Shown in pieces: positions 63,966 to 64,000 of a DNA stretch of 64,000 nt (its first letter is position 1; each line of letters opens with the position of its first letter). The DNA lies in contig NMRA01000023.1 in assembly GCA_002633005.1 (NCBI GenBank), forward strand, positions 1,403,373 through 1,467,372. The letters are read 5' to 3'. The stretch comes from Phoronis australis (lineage: Eukaryota; Phoronida; Phoronidae). The notes beneath the pieces were generated by a model. It did not search any database, had not been told where the DNA came from, and worked only from the letters and a program-made list of their open reading frames with translations. The translations under genes were made by a program, and so were the position numbers.

Positions 63966-64000
63966 CTGGACGAGGGGCTGCTTGAAGAAAAAGTTTGATA

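Noticed and set aside
1-64000. CRISPR array, bacterial operon or prophage
   Set aside because: The direct repeats lack regular unique spacers, and introns, SINEs and a metazoan receptor gene show that the DNA is eukaryotic.

Overview
The window is eukaryotic and very probably from a marine invertebrate animal. It is AT-rich and gene-poor, with short exons, GT-AG introns of 0.1 to 9 kb, tRNA-derived SINE fragments, Penelope-like retroelement remnants, LINE remnants, foldback elements and minisatellites. The main gene encodes a bilaterian-type GABA-B receptor. The repeat mix and protein character would fit an ambulacrarian or similar deuterostome, but that is an inference and the species cannot be named from the sequence.

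Layout. Bases 1-17819 contain no gene that I can assign. They hold interspersed repeats, a (CT)27 microsatellite, a SINE-like tRNA relic, a frameshifted conserved-domain fragment near 5.0-5.3 kb and a decayed 3.1-kb terminal-inverted-repeat element (about 5588-8712). Bases 17820-47106 on the plus strand hold 19 exons of a GABA-B receptor subunit 2-like gene. They were assembled from splice sites and from reading phase, which is consistent across all 18 junctions. The sum is 2,916 nt, or 971 codons plus a stop, and it covers most of the Venus-flytrap ligand domain, all seven transmembrane helices, a short coiled coil and a long cytoplasmic tail. The exons for the signal peptide and the start of the ligand domain were not found. 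Introns of this gene host an inverted pair of Penelope-like retroelement copies (31.5-33.6 kb), a second GIY-YIG retroelement fragment (39.4-40.2 kb), a minisatellite/palindrome structure (24.7-26.4 kb), an inverted repeat (36.7-37.2 kb) and a 1,000-bp foldback element (41.1-42.1 kb).

Bases 49904-62312 on the minus strand, convergent with the receptor gene, hold a five-exon gene for a 292-residue secreted, strongly acidic protein. It has a signal peptide and several dibasic cleavage sites, including a GKKR amidation-type site and an RKKR furin-type site. I do not recognise the family; a prohormone/granin-like or matrix protein is possible. Its largest intron contains a 618-bp assembly gap, a second copy of the foldback element and LINE remnants. 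The last 1.7 kb has a possible minus-strand exon and a 108-bp palindromic element.

How the genes relate. The receptor subunit would act at the plasma membrane, coupling GABA signalling to Gi/o through a heterodimer with a subunit 1 encoded elsewhere. The neighbouring secreted protein has no demonstrable functional link to it; the two genes lie tail to tail about 2.8 kb apart.
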